NCBI RefSeq assembly: GCF_029222925.1
Contig: NZ_JARHUI010000001.1
Span: forward strand, 744,986 to 808,985
From: Algoriphagus sp. CAU 1675
GTDB taxonomy: Bacteria > Bacteroidota > Bacteroidia > Cytophagales > Cyclobacteriaceae
Length of the DNA stretch: 64,000 nt
Direction: 5' to 3'
The notes beneath the pieces were generated by a model. The model worked only from the letters and a program-made list of their open reading frames with translations. It was not told the DNA's origin and did not search any database. Both the position numbers and the translations under genes were made by a program. This document shows, in pieces, positions 53,081-60,948 of the stretch (within the stretch, counting starts at the first letter, position 1; every line of letters starts with the position of its first letter).

Positions 53081-53352
53081 TAATCAAGTTTGGACCAGTC
53101 GATTTCGTCCGCAAAGTTGGCGAAAACTCCGAATCCAATGATGGAGATGATAATAATTCCAATTGCAAAACCAATCAGTTTGACGATCAGTTCCGCTTTT
53201 GCCCAGTTGGCCTTACTTGGTTCAGTATTATTGTCCACTGCCCAAACAATCAGCATAATAAACCCGATCAGAGGGATTTTGGTGACAATCACATTGATGA
53301 CCCAGTCTCCAAGTGAAAGAGGTGGTCTTTTGAATTCTTCAGGGATGATCAT
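53080..53352 (-). CDS. Small two-helix membrane protein, unknown function
   Basis: A 90-residue membrane protein with two strong transmembrane helices: 'VINVIVTKIPLIGFIMLIVW' and 'LIVKLIGFAIGIIIISIIGF'. A short charged loop (DNNTEPSKANWAKAE) lies between them. It starts MIIPEEFKRPP and ends with an acidic tail (ADEIDWSKLD). It has no lipobox or signal cleavage site. It resembles small Bacteroidota membrane proteins annotated as hypothetical, and I know no role. It shares an operon with the HAD gene (one-base overlap) and with the lipoprotein gene 17 bases upstream. Confidence 0.72.
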   Translation of the reverse strand: MIIPEEFKRPPLSLGDWVINVIVTKIPLIGFIMLIVWAVDNNTEPSKANWAKAELIVKLIGFAIGIIIISIIGFGVFANFADEIDWSKLD

Positions 53353-53369
53353 GGTGTTGTGGTTTTGGT

Positions 53370-53798
53370 TTATAGGAAATCAGCCGTATTGAAAGTGTAT
53401 TCCTGCATTGCGAAATTTTCAGGATTTCGAGGATCACTTTGAATAAACTGAACTGTAATTTGCTGATAATCTGTTGATTTTTCGAAATCTCTGATGTAAA
53501 GTTCAGCGCATTTTCGAGCCAGTATTTCGGGTTGGTTGCCCAAAATCATTGGATCACCATTTTGGAGTTGGAGAAAAATAACGGATTCCGAACTATCCCC
53601 TTCAGTTGAATTGCTCAGGTTTACACTCATCCCTTGGAAATTTCCGAGTGCACGAATTTCCTCAGAAGGCAAAAAACCTTCTCCCATCAAAGTTTCCATT
53701 CCTTTAAAGGCGAAGTGGATGATTTTTTCAGGATTGCAAGAGCATGAAGAAATGCTTAAAAGGGAAATAATCAGCCAAAAGGAAGCTAGTTTGTTCAT
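53370..53798 (-). CDS. Hypothetical lipoprotein (142 aa)
   Basis: A 142-residue exported lipoprotein. The signal sequence ends at 'LSISSC' (lipid Cys19, followed by a second Cys). The mature protein is small and beta-rich: 'SVNLSNSTEGDSSESVIFLQ', 'QITVQFIQSD', 'AMQEYTFNTADFL'. I do not recognise a domain. It is the first gene of a three-gene minus-strand operon with the 90-aa membrane protein and the HAD enzyme. A weak -7 element (GAAATTTA on the plus strand, 53815-53822) lies 17 bases upstream of the ATG. Confidence 0.68.
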   Translation of the reverse strand: MNKLASFWLIISLLSISSCSCNPEKIIHFAFKGMETLMGEGFLPSEEIRALGNFQGMSVNLSNSTEGDSSESVIFLQLQNGDPMILGNQPEILARKCAELYIRDFEKSTDYQQITVQFIQSDPRNPENFAMQEYTFNTADFL

Positions 53799-53944
53799 AG
53801 CGCAGCATAAAAATGAAATTTAAGGATTAAAAAGGTTCCTTAAAAGAGCTTTGGAGGAAAGCAAGCCTGATAACCCAATTGGATACTACAACAGTGGAGT
53901 TACATAAAAAATCCTTTTCTAAAAAAAGGCAGAGAAAATCCTCT

Positions 53945-55552
53945 CTATTTATTGATTAGCTTGATTACTTCAGAGTTGTCTCCATAGATTACTTCCAAAT
54001 AAGAGAGGCCTATAGGGAACTGGTTAAAATGTTCCGATAGCAGGACTTTACCAGAATCAGGCAGATCAACTGAAAAAATGGCCAAGGTACGATTCGTATC
54101 ATACACCCTCAGAAATACTTTTCTGTCCTCAAAAAGTACTGGTTTTTTCAATTTCAAGTAGGAATTTCCATCAAAGCTGGGGTTGGGATACACTTCCCAA
54201 AGACTCACGGGTTTTGGGTTGATTTCTCTTTGCACCAGTTTTACGGTGGAGAAATAAACTGCATCTTCTGTAGCTTTTTTAAGTCTATAGTAAATGGATT
54301 GGCCGAAAAACGGAAGATTTTTGTCGGTAAAACCATAGGAGGTTGCGTCGATTTTTATGTCCGATATTGCCACTGAGCCTATAGTTTCAAAATCTTGGTC
54401 GGATGAGGTTTTTCTTTGGATTTCAAAGCAGCCTTTTTCAATCTCTTTATTGGTGATCCAGGTCAAGTTTACTTCTTTTTGGTCGGAGCCTAATTTGGCT
54501 TCAAAATCCCCAAGATTCATGGATAATATTGATGCAGCTTCAACCAAAAACTCCACTTGGTTCGAGCAGTTGTTTGCATCGGTAACCACCAATCTATAGG
54601 TGCCATCGCTCAGGTTAGAGATGTCTTTTTGGGTAGTAGTACTTCCATCCGGGAAAGTCCAAAGGTAGGAATAGGGAGCAGTGCCTCCGGTTACGTTTTG
54701 CACGGTAACACTTCCTGTATTTCCACTGAGTAAATCAGGATAAACGGTGGCCTGGATTTCAATATTTGACGTTATCACCACTTCTTTGGTGATGGTGTTA
54801 ATGGATGTGCCGTCATCTACAATCAGGGAAACCGGGTATGTACCGGAGCTTGGAAAACTAAAGGAAGTAATGCTATCATTGGAGTCAATAATGGCATCCC
54901 CATCAAAATCCCAGAAATACTGATAAATAAAAGGTGCTGTTCCACCGATAGTAGTGCTTGTAAACTCAACAGTGTTGGTGCAATTGGTGTTTGGATTAAA
55001 GTTAAACCTAGGATTCAAAGGCAAAGTCACATCAAAACCTAAGGCGTTAAAATAACACTGTGCGTTTTGGTTACTTTTACTTGGAGGACCACAATCAGCT
55101 GGGTTGTTGGGTACATTCCCTGTGATCCAATACATGAATACATTTTTGATCTGGATTTGATCTCCCCAGTACCAAGAGAAATCTCTTACTTTAACAGGAA
55201 CTCCTTGTTGGATTTGTTGATGAACAAAGAGACAGTTCCATTGATCGGTCATATACGGCTGACCCTCTACCCAGATGTCAAAAGACATGTATAAATTATA
55301 GCCATTTGCAGTAGATCCTCCCAGGGTTACCCATAGCTCTCCATCCACCAGATCTCCGATTTCATAATTATCTGTTACAGTAAATGGCTCTCCATTACTA
55401 TTGCGGAGTTCATAACTTGTTACAATAATATTTTCTTGGCTACAACTTGGGCTGCTTGTCTGTGCAAAAAGGGTAATAGAATTCAATGTTGCTGCTAAAA
55501 ACAAAGCAATCGGAAAAAATGATCTAATATTTAGTATACACTTGTTTAGCAT
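53945..55552 (-). CDS. PKD/SprB-repeat secreted protein with T9SS sorting domain
   Basis: A 535-residue exported protein. The signal peptide ends 'ITLFAQ'. Three parts follow: an N-terminal adhesin-like region with several Cys, a PKD domain ('YFWDFDGDAIIDSNDSITSF') and a SprB-type repeat ('GGTAPYSYLWTFPDGSTT', 'DGTYRLVVTDANNCS'). The last ~75 residues are a T9SS C-terminal domain with 'LWEVYPNPSFDGNSY' and 'GLSYLEVIYGDNSEV'. The protein should therefore be exposed on or released from the cell surface and may bind other cells or glycans. The gene stands alone, with an exact -7 element 27 bases upstream. Confidence 0.88.
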   Translation of the reverse strand: MLNKCILNIRSFFPIALFLAATLNSITLFAQTSSPSCSQENIIVTSYELRNSNGEPFTVTDNYEIGDLVDGELWVTLGGSTANGYNLYMSFDIWVEGQPYMTDQWNCLFVHQQIQQGVPVKVRDFSWYWGDQIQIKNVFMYWITGNVPNNPADCGPPSKSNQNAQCYFNALGFDVTLPLNPRFNFNPNTNCTNTVEFTSTTIGGTAPFIYQYFWDFDGDAIIDSNDSITSFSFPSSGTYPVSLIVDDGTSINTITKEVVITSNIEIQATVYPDLLSGNTGSVTVQNVTGGTAPYSYLWTFPDGSTTTQKDISNLSDGTYRLVVTDANNCSNQVEFLVEAASILSMNLGDFEAKLGSDQKEVNLTWITNKEIEKGCFEIQRKTSSDQDFETIGSVAISDIKIDATSYGFTDKNLPFFGQSIYYRLKKATEDAVYFSTVKLVQREINPKPVSLWEVYPNPSFDGNSYLKLKKPVLFEDRKVFLRVYDTNRTLAIFSVDLPDSGKVLLSEHFNQFPIGLSYLEVIYGDNSEVIKLINK

Positions 55553-55578
55553 GCCTTTGTTTGGTTTTCAGGCTATAA

Positions 55579-55586
55579 CAAATTTA
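55579..55586 (-). promoter_or_regulatory. Candidate -7 element for the PKD/T9SS protein
   Basis: On the minus strand TAAATTTG matches TAnnTTTG exactly, 27 bases before the ATG at 55552. The -33 position is only T-rich. Confidence 0.45.
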
Positions 55587-55990
55587 TGTAAAGCATTTTT
55601 ATCTAAAAAAATATTTTGACATAAAATATTGAAAATCAGTCAAATAAATTTCAAAATGCAAAAAAATTGAAATGAAAAACATATATGTATAATTCATGAA
55701 TGGTTAAAATTATTTGTATCTATTTTTTTGTTTTTCAGCATTTCTTAAATGCTTCTTGCAGAAATAAATCATGATAAATTATAGTGTATTATTTATTTTG
55801 TTATACCAATAATTATTGGGCTGTTTATAAATAGGTTTAGGTTTGATTGGAGGGGTAGAAGTGTCAAAATCCAGAATTTAGGCTGAAGCTTTTCAATTTA
55901 TTTGATTTAGCAATTCCTAAAGTCTCGAGAAACGGCTGGTTCTCAAAAGTGATTTCTATTAGAATGGATCAGGGAAAAAACAAAAAATAA

Positions 55991-56020
55991 AAAAAAAGGC
56001 AAGTCAAAATGACTTGCCTT
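55991..56020 (-). terminator. Terminator of the tRNA-Ala gene
   Basis: Stem AAGGCAAGTCA / TGACTTGCCTT (55996-56006, 56010-56020) with a short AAA loop; on the minus strand a long T run follows. It begins two bases after the tRNA CCA end. Confidence 0.88.
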
Positions 56021-56022
56021 TG

Positions 56023-56099
56023 TGGTGGAGAATAACGGATTCGAACCGATGACCTCTACACTGCCAGTGTAGCGCTCTAGCCAACTGAGCTAATTCCCC
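56023..56099 (-). tRNA. tRNA-Ala (GGC anticodon)
   Basis: A 77-base cloverleaf on the minus strand. Acceptor GGGGAAT pairs with ATTCTCC and includes the G3-U70 wobble that identifies alanine tRNAs. D-stem GCTC/GAGC; anticodon stem CTACA/TGTAG with loop CTGGCAG, so the anticodon is GGC (Ala). The T-arm is ATCGG / CCGTT around TTCGAAT: the T-stem has a U-U mismatch at positions 50-64. The CCA end is encoded in the DNA (TGG at 56023-56025). A terminator follows immediately. Confidence 0.95.
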
Positions 56100-56147
56100 A
56101 ATCGGAGTGCAAATATATCACGAGGTTTTTTCTGCGCAAATAAAAAT

Positions 56148-56768
56148 TTACTCAGAGTTGTAATTTATACGCGTTAGGATACTTCTGCCCAAAGTGACTT
56201 CATCTGTAAACTCCAGCTCGCCCCCGACAGGAATCCCCCGCGCTATCGTGCTGACCATAATTCCTTTTTCTTTGAGGCGTTTGGCAAGATAGAAGGAGGT
56301 AGTGTCACCTTCCATGGTGGCACTTAAGGCTAAGATCACTTCCCTTACCGGTGCGTTTTCAACAGATTCAATAACCCGTTCCAATAGGGACTCAATGGTT
56401 AGATCTTCTGGACCTATCCCATGGATTGGAGAAATCACCCCTCCCAAAACATGGTACTTGCCATTGAACTGATTGGTGTTTTCAATGGCTAATACATCCC
56501 TGATATCTTCTACTACACAAATTAATCCTGAGTCCCTTCTAGGACTTTTACAGATGCTGCATTGCTCTTCATCCGAAATGTTGTGGCAAGTTTGGCAGTA
56601 TTTGATTTCCTGCCGCATCCGGGTCAGAGCAAGGGACAAAGCCTCCGTATGGGCTTCGTTCTGTTTGAGTAAGTGTAGCGCAAGTCGAAGGGCTGTTTTT
56701 TTACCTATTCCCGGTAGACGGGAAATTTCAGTTACAGCGTCCTCGATGAGTTTGGATGGGAAATTCAC
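56148..56768 (-). CDS. recR: Recombination mediator RecR
   Basis: A 206-residue cytosolic protein of the RecFOR pathway, which loads RecA at gaps in DNA. A helix-hairpin-helix region ('[20 protein letters not shown]') is followed by a C4 zinc finger (C58, C61, C70, C73 in '[16 protein letters not shown]'). The Toprim domain follows ('[20 protein letters not shown]', '[19 protein letters not shown]') with the '[17 protein letters not shown]' end. Length is standard. It lies 10 bases after clpS on the same strand and shares its promoter. The tRNA-Ala gene follows 48 bases later. Confidence 0.96.
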   Translation of the reverse strand: MNFPSKLIEDAVTEISRLPGIGKKTALRLALHLLKQNEAHTEALSLALTRMRQEIKYCQTCHNISDEEQCSICKSPRRDSGLICVVEDIRDVLAIENTNQFNGKYHVLGGVISPIHGIGPEDLTIESLLERVIESVENAPVREVILALSATMEGDTTSFYLAKRLKEKGIMVSTIARGIPVGGELEFTDEVTLGRSILTRINYNSE

Positions 56769-56778
56769 AAAAGGTGGA

Positions 56779-57072
56779 TTAAACGATAGTAGCTTGGATT
56801 CCTGCGTCTAATATAGCTTCGCACATGGGTTTTAATTCCTCCTGGCTCCCTTTTTTTACAGCGCACTTTCCTTTGTAATGGATGATTAAGGTGCATTGTT
56901 CTGCCTGTTCCCGGGTATGTCTGCAGACCTTGACCAATACATTGGCAACATGATTGAAAGTATTGACATCGTCATTGAAGACAATCAAGTCATGCGCATC
57001 CAGATCCAGCAATTCCTCCAACAGGATCTCTTCTGTTTCTACATTGGGCAATGGCGAACTCAAATGAATCAT
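56779..57072 (-). CDS. clpS: ClpAP/ClpCP adaptor ClpS
   Basis: A 97-residue cytosolic adaptor that brings N-end-rule proteins to Clp proteases. The core '[20 protein letters not shown]' with D-D-x-N-T/N and '[17 protein letters not shown]', which carries the His-Tyr-Lys-G region, is typical. The acidic N-terminus (about 20 residues) is also usual. It pairs with recR in a minus-strand operon and starts about 17 bases after the predicted transcription start. Confidence 0.95.
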   Translation of the reverse strand: MIHLSSPLPNVETEEILLEELLDLDAHDLIVFNDDVNTFNHVANVLVKVCRHTREQAEQCTLIIHYKGKCAVKKGSQEELKPMCEAILDAGIQATIV

Positions 57073-57095
57073 TTTGCAAAATTAAGAATAATGGA

Positions 57096-57124
57096 CAAAC
57101 TTAGCGACCCTTACCTTTTGCAAA
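57096..57124 (-). promoter_or_regulatory. Promoter of clpS-recR
   Basis: On the minus strand TTTG (57121-57124), 17 bases, then TAAGTTTG (57096-57103, exact match to TAnnTTTG). It ends two bases before the start codon of the divergent symporter at 57126, so the two divergent units share very little DNA. Confidence 0.65.
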
Positions 57125-57125
57125 T

Positions 57126-58568
57126 ATGAACCCTCAAATAGTCCTCTTTGTTATTTCCTGCTATTTTTTTCTATTGTTTTTGATATCATGGTTTACTTCC
57201 AGAAAAGTTACTGCGGATACTTTCTTTACAGGTGACAGGCAGTCCCCCTGGTTTCTTGTTGCTTTTGGAATGATTGGAGCATCCCTTTCAGGGGTAACCT
57301 TCATCTCTGTACCCGGGGAGGTCGGCAATTCCAATTTTTACTATTTTCAGGTGGTATTGGGCTATACTTTGGGGTATTTTACCATTGCCAAAGTATTATT
57401 GCCTTTGTACTATAGGCTCAATTTGGTTTCGATCTATTCTTATCTGGAAACCCGCTTTGGGTTTTGGTCTTATAAAACCGGAGCATTTTTCTTTATACTT
57501 TCTCGGACTTTGGGGTCCTCACTTCGGGTTTTTCTTGTTGCTTCCGTACTGCAGTTAATACTCTTTGATTCCTTGGGTATTCCGTTTTGGGTTTCCGTTC
57601 TGATTACTGTAGGATTGATCTGGCTCTACACACACCGCGGGGGTATCAAAACCGTGGTTTGGACCGATACACTTCAGACATTTTTTATGCTGGCAGCTGT
57701 GGTTGTTTGTATCAAGTTGGTCGGTGATGAACTGAGTTTTTCCGGAGTTTCCGATTATTTCAAGGCGGTTTCAGGGGATAGCCGATCCGAGATTTTTAAC
57801 TGGGACTGGAAGGCTGGAACGAATTTCTTTAAGCAATTTATCTCTGGTGCATTTATCACGATCGTGATGACAGGACTCGATCAGGATATGATGCAGAAAA
57901 ACCTGACCTGTAAGAATATAGGTGAGGCACAGAAGAATATGTTTTGGTTTACAGTGATCCTGGTGATTGTAAACCTGTTGTTTTTGTCTTTGGGAGTGAT
58001 GTTGTATCTCTACGCGGAGACCAAGGGAATCAGCATTCCCGCCAAGACAGATGAGTTGTTTCCGATGTTGGCAACCCAGCATTTTTCGGCATTTGTGGGA
58101 GTGGTTTTTGTATTGGGAATTACCGCGGCAGCCTATTCCAGTGCAGACTCTACGCTGACAGCCCTCACTACTTCTTTTTGCATTGACTTTTTGGAAATCG
58201 AGAAGAAGTATCCAGCAGACAAACGCGTTTCCATCCGCAAGAAGGTACATCTTGTCTTTACATTCGTAATGTTTATGGCGATTCTGGTGTTCTATTGGAT
58301 CAATGACCAAAGTGTCATCAACTCCGTTTTTATTGTGGCGGGATATACCTATGGTCCCCTCTTGGGATTGTATGCCTTTGGTCTGTTTACCTCTTGGCAG
58401 GTTAAGGATCGATGGGTTCCCCTGATGGCAGTCGCTGCTCCAGTCTTGACTTTTCTAGTCAGCTCAAATTCCGAAAAATGGCTATGGGGCTATAAATTTG
58501 GTTTTGAGGCCTTGATTTTGAATGGGCTGTTGATGTTTTTGGGGTTATATCTGGTACGAAAGAAGTAA
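57126..58568 (+). CDS. Sodium:solute symporter (SSS family)
   Basis: A 480-residue inner-membrane transporter with about 13 hydrophobic helices. 'GDRQSPWFLVAFGMIGASLSG', shortened here to its G-R and G-A-S-L-S-G core, 'SVPGEVGNSNFYYF', 'YLETRFGFWSYKTGAFFFIL' and 'YSSADSTLTALTTSFCIDF' match the SSS family (sodium-binding SxxDS/T motif 'ADSTLTA'). The substrate is not readable; relatives include sugar, amino-acid and sialic-acid transporters. It is divergent from clpS-recR with 53 bases between, and its 5' end overlaps the clpS promoter region. It converges with the ATL gene at its end (stop at 58568, next stop at 58570). Confidence 0.92.
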   Translation: MNPQIVLFVISCYFFLLFLISWFTSRKVTADTFFTGDRQSPWFLVAFGMIGASLSGVTFISVPGEVGNSNFYYFQVVLGYTLGYFTIAKVLLPLYYRLNLVSIYSYLETRFGFWSYKTGAFFFILSRTLGSSLRVFLVASVLQLILFDSLGIPFWVSVLITVGLIWLYTHRGGIKTVVWTDTLQTFFMLAAVVVCIKLVGDELSFSGVSDYFKAVSGDSRSEIFNWDWKAGTNFFKQFISGAFITIVMTGLDQDMMQKNLTCKNIGEAQKNMFWFTVILVIVNLLFLSLGVMLYLYAETKGISIPAKTDELFPMLATQHFSAFVGVVFVLGITAAAYSSADSTLTALTTSFCIDFLEIEKKYPADKRVSIRKKVHLVFTFVMFMAILVFYWINDQSVINSVFIVAGYTYGPLLGLYAFGLFTSWQVKDRWVPLMAVAAPVLTFLVSSNSEKWLWGYKFGFEALILNGLLMFLGLYLVRKK

Positions 58569-58569
58569 T

Positions 58570-58908
58570 TTAAAGCTTCAATCCCTGTTCTGGGTCCCAA
58601 AACAGTTCTTCAAAGTTTTGGATTTTGTCATTTTCCACATGAACACCTTCAGACTCCAAAAGCTCTTGCATCCGGGTAGGGGTTTCAAAGTGATGCTTTC
58701 CAGTAAGTATCCCGTTTCGGTTGACTACTCTGTGAGCAGGTACATCGGGCAGGGTATGGGCGGCATTCATGGCGTATCCCACCATTCTGGCCCCACTTTT
58801 TAGGCCTAAATAATGTGCTATTGCTCCATAGCTGCAGACCCTTCCCGTGGGGATTTCCCGGACCACTTGGTATACCAAGTCAAAGTAGTTTGGTTTTTCT
58901 GTTTTCAT
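58570..58908 (-). CDS. Alkyltransferase-like protein (MGMT fold, reactive Cys lost)
   Basis: A 112-residue protein with the C-terminal fold of O6-methylguanine DNA methyltransferase ('YQVVREIPTGRVCSYGAIAH', 'ARMVGYAMNAAHTLPDVPAH', then 'RVVNRNGILTG'). The active-site motif is PAHR (57-60) instead of PCHR, so the alkyl acceptor is Ala58. Such alkyltransferase-like (ATL) proteins bind alkylated DNA and hand it to nucleotide excision repair in other organisms. The N-terminal domain of full-length Ogt is absent. The length matches stand-alone ATL proteins. It stands alone and points away from the SDR gene. Confidence 0.9.
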   Translation of the reverse strand: MKTEKPNYFDLVYQVVREIPTGRVCSYGAIAHYLGLKSGARMVGYAMNAAHTLPDVPAHRVVNRNGILTGKHHFETPTRMQELLESEGVHVENDKIQNFEELFWDPEQGLKL

Positions 58909-59012
58909 CGGTGCTCTAGGGGTTCAGGACTCGTGGGTTTTTGGAATATTCATAAAAGGAATCGAAAAATAAAGCCTAATTTTAGCAAGAATCAAACGAG
59001 TTTCAAGTTACA

Positions 59013-59690
59013 ATGAGTCGAAATATCATCATTACTGGAGCGGCCGGGAATCTAGGTTCAGCTGTTGTGGAAAAATTTAAGAGAGAGGGGTATCATGTCA
59101 TTGCCTTGGTGCAGCCAGGCAAAGATGAAATGGTAGAGGAAGCCGATGACAATTACGAGGTAGATGTGACTGATGAAGCTTCTGTGACTGAATTTGTAAA
59201 AGAATATCAGCTTCAATATGCCGAACTTGATGCCTTGGCCCTTCTTGTTGGAGGGTTTGCCATGGGTGACTTGGAAAATACAGGTCGGGCGGAAATTGAA
59301 AAGATGTTCGCGTTAAACTTTTTCAGTGCTTACAATTTGGTCAGGGCATTTTTCCCAATTATGAAGAAACAGCAAAAAGGGACCTTCCTTTTTGTGGGAG
59401 CCAGACCAGCTCTTGAGCTGGGGAAAGCTACTCAAACTATCGCCTATGCCCTGAGTAAAAGATTAGTCCTCTCTCTTGCAGAGATTTTGGAGGTGGAAAC
59501 CATAGGTACCTCCATTCAGTCCCATGTATTTGTCCCAAGTATCATTGATACACCCCAAAATAGAGAGGCTATGCCCGATTCGGATTTTTCCAAGTGGGTT
59601 AGTCCTCAAGAAATTGCGGAATCCATGCATTTTGCGGTCAATAATCCTGCATTGAGCAATATGACCTTCAAACTCTACGGTGAAATTTAA
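59013..59690 (+). CDS. SDR-family oxidoreductase
   Basis: A 225-residue cytosolic short-chain dehydrogenase/reductase. The NAD(P) motif TGAAGNLG is at 8-15, the acidic 'YEVDVTDEASV' follows, and the catalytic Y145-x-x-x-K149 is in 'YALSKRLV' after 'GTFLFVGARPAL'. The family reduces or oxidises many small carbonyls; the substrate is not known. Its stop codon overlaps the upstream in-frame extension of the next gene (59680), but the true next start is 59707. It is the first gene of a plus-strand run that includes an NTF2-like and a GreA/B-like gene. Confidence 0.9.
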   Translation: MSRNIIITGAAGNLGSAVVEKFKREGYHVIALVQPGKDEMVEEADDNYEVDVTDEASVTEFVKEYQLQYAELDALALLVGGFAMGDLENTGRAEIEKMFALNFFSAYNLVRAFFPIMKKQQKGTFLFVGARPALELGKATQTIAYALSKRLVLSLAEILEVETIGTSIQSHVFVPSIIDTPQNREAMPDSDFSKWVSPQEIAESMHFAVNNPALSNMTFKLYGEI

Positions 59691-59706
59691 CCCCGGAAAT
59701 ACCATA

Positions 59707-60162
59707 ATGAATATCAAAATCATTTTAGTTGCCCTTTTAGTTGGTGCCACTTTTCAAGCCGGCTTTGCCCAAAGCCCTGAAGAGGAAGTCAAGCAAGTAA
59801 TTGCTTCTCTTTTTGATGGAATGCGCTCAAAAAATGCCCAGCAGGTTGCCGATGCATTTTCTCCCGAAGCGCAGATGCAGACCGTTTTGGCAAAACCAGA
59901 GGGAAGTTCGGTGGGGAGTAATTCGGTTTCAGATTTTGTCAATAGAATAGCATCTACCCCTTCTGAAACCCAATTGGATGAGCGGATTTTGGACTATCAG
60001 ATCAAGGTAGATGGTACCATGGCCTCGGCTTGGACTCCCTATGAGTTTTATGTCAATGGAAGCTTTAGCCATTGTGGTGTAAACTCCTTCCAGCTGGTCA
60101 AATTTGCTGAGGGCTGGAAGATTGTCTATATCATTGATACCCGTAGAAAAGAAGGTTGTTGA
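59707..60162 (+). CDS. Exported NTF2/SnoaL-like protein
   Basis: A 151-residue secreted protein. The signal peptide is MNIKIILVALLVGATFQAGF, ending AQ. The mature part 'EEEVKQVIASLFDGMRSKNA', 'VADAFSPEAQMQT', 'YQIKVDGTMASAWTPYEFYV' and 'FQLVKFAEGWKIVYIIDTRR' fits the cone-shaped NTF2/SnoaL-like (DUF4440) fold. Members bind small ligands or act as isomerases; the role is unknown. I use ATG 59707, because a longer frame to 59680 lacks a signal peptide. It starts 16 bases after the SDR stop. Confidence 0.85.
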   Translation: MNIKIILVALLVGATFQAGFAQSPEEEVKQVIASLFDGMRSKNAQQVADAFSPEAQMQTVLAKPEGSSVGSNSVSDFVNRIASTPSETQLDERILDYQIKVDGTMASAWTPYEFYVNGSFSHCGVNSFQLVKFAEGWKIVYIIDTRRKEGC

Positions 60163-60165
60163 TCA

Positions 60166-60624
60166 ATGATGTCGGAATTTAAAGAAAGGGTTTATCAGAG
60201 TGCTATTGCCCTGTTGAAGGATAAAATTCGTTTGCTTCAAGAGGAGAGAAAGGCTATTTCGGAGGGAATTCTGGAAGATTCAAAAAGCAGTGCTGGAGAT
60301 AAATATGAGACTGGCAGGGAAATGATGACCCAAGATCTCAATCACGTGGAAAGCCAATTGAAGCAAATTAACCTGGATTTGGAAGAATTGTATCGCCTGC
60401 AGTCCATCAAAGATTCAACGGGAGCTATTCGGGAGGGGTGTTTGGTAAAGTTGGGTACAGATTGGTTTCTGATTAGTGTCAGTATAGGTCAATTGGAAGT
60501 TGATGGAGAGAAGGTGTTCTTACTGAGTAAAAGCTCTCCATTGGGCCAGTCCTTACTGGGGAAGCAGGAAAATGACTCTGTTCAGTTAAGGGGAAAAATT
60601 GTCTCCATCGGCTCAGTTTTTTAA
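60166..60624 (+). CDS. GreA/GreB-like transcription factor family protein
   Basis: A 152-residue cytosolic protein. It has a helical N-terminal half with acidic residues ('LKDKIRLLQEERKAISEGIL', then 'EDSKSSAGDKYETGREM'). The C-terminal half ('LVKLGTDWFLISVSIGQLEV', 'SKSSPLGQSLLGKQENDSVQ', then 'LRGKIVSIGSVF') resembles the GreA/B C-terminal domain. The coiled coil is shorter than in GreA. In this phylum such proteins are listed as GreA/GreB-family elongation factors, but they lack the canonical pair of tip acids in an obvious place. It starts three bases after the preceding stop, so it is part of the same operon. Confidence 0.75.
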   Translation: MMSEFKERVYQSAIALLKDKIRLLQEERKAISEGILEDSKSSAGDKYETGREMMTQDLNHVESQLKQINLDLEELYRLQSIKDSTGAIREGCLVKLGTDWFLISVSIGQLEVDGEKVFLLSKSSPLGQSLLGKQENDSVQLRGKIVSIGSVF

Positions 60625-60771
60625 CTATTTCAGTTTCTGTTTTCCAGATAAAGATTCGTTGACATATAAGAAAAGGGAAGTGTGGGTGCGTTAAATTTTT
60701 TGAATGATTTTTGAGAAATTTCAATTTTTTAACCAAAAATTCTAAAAAAATGAAAATAATAATTGGCTTTA

Positions 60772-60803
60772 TTTGGCATAAAGGAAATATCTCCTTAAGA
60801 TTG
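60772..60803 (+). promoter_or_regulatory. Promoter of the thr operon
   Basis: TTTG (60772-60775), 20 bases, then TAAGATTG (60796-60803; 7 of 8 to TAnnTTTG). Transcription would start near 60810, 40 bases before the first leader ATG and about 208 before thrA. Confidence 0.6.
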
Positions 60804-60849
60804 TCAGGTCAATTTGCTTGTCATGGTATTTGCATCTAACACATTTTTT

Positions 60850-60948
60850 ATGAACGGAACCGGCTCTCCAAAGGAGTCAGGCACGATCACTTTTTTTGCC
60901 ATGTACACCACAATGACCACCACCACAACGGGGGGCTCCCGTCTGTAA
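60850..60948 (+). CDS. thrL: Threonine-rich leader peptide of the thr operon (attenuator)
   Basis: A 32-codon frame, or 15 codons from the internal ATG at 60901: MYTTMTTTTTGGSRL. Seven of the 15 residues are threonine, including five in a row at codons 6-10 (60916-60930), directly upstream of thrA. This is the layout of amino-acid leader peptides: a ribosome would stall on the Thr codons when charged tRNA-Thr is short. The stalled region overlaps a hairpin (ACGGG / CCCGT at 60928-60932 and 60938-60942). The G run at 60930-60935 can instead pair with the CCC/CCCC at 60959-60966. I cannot find a standard U-tract terminator, so whether it ends transcription or controls translation is not settled. 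Confidence 0.72.
   Translation: MNGTGSPKESGTITFFAMYTTMTTTTTGGSRL

Larger units (their letters stand above)
55553..56022. other. AT-rich intergenic region between the PKD protein and tRNA-Ala
   Basis: About 470 bases without a gene. The region is very A/T-rich with many short A and T runs. It holds the minus-strand promoter of the PKD protein gene at one end and the tRNA terminator at the other. I see no open frame of useful length and no repeat of note. Confidence 0.5.

Noticed and set aside
55553..55990. Possible small RNA or further tRNA in the AT-rich gap
   Set aside because: No hairpin or cloverleaf other than the tRNA-Ala terminator at the end; only A/T runs.
57771..58310. A 179-codon minus-strand frame inside the symporter
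   Set aside because: His- and Cys-rich, no domain, entirely inside the symporter; shadow frame.
60850..60948. Threonine-rich frame as chance low-complexity sequence
   Set aside because: It lies at the exact position expected for a thr leader, after a promoter, with in-frame start and stop and hairpins, so the regulatory reading is preferred.
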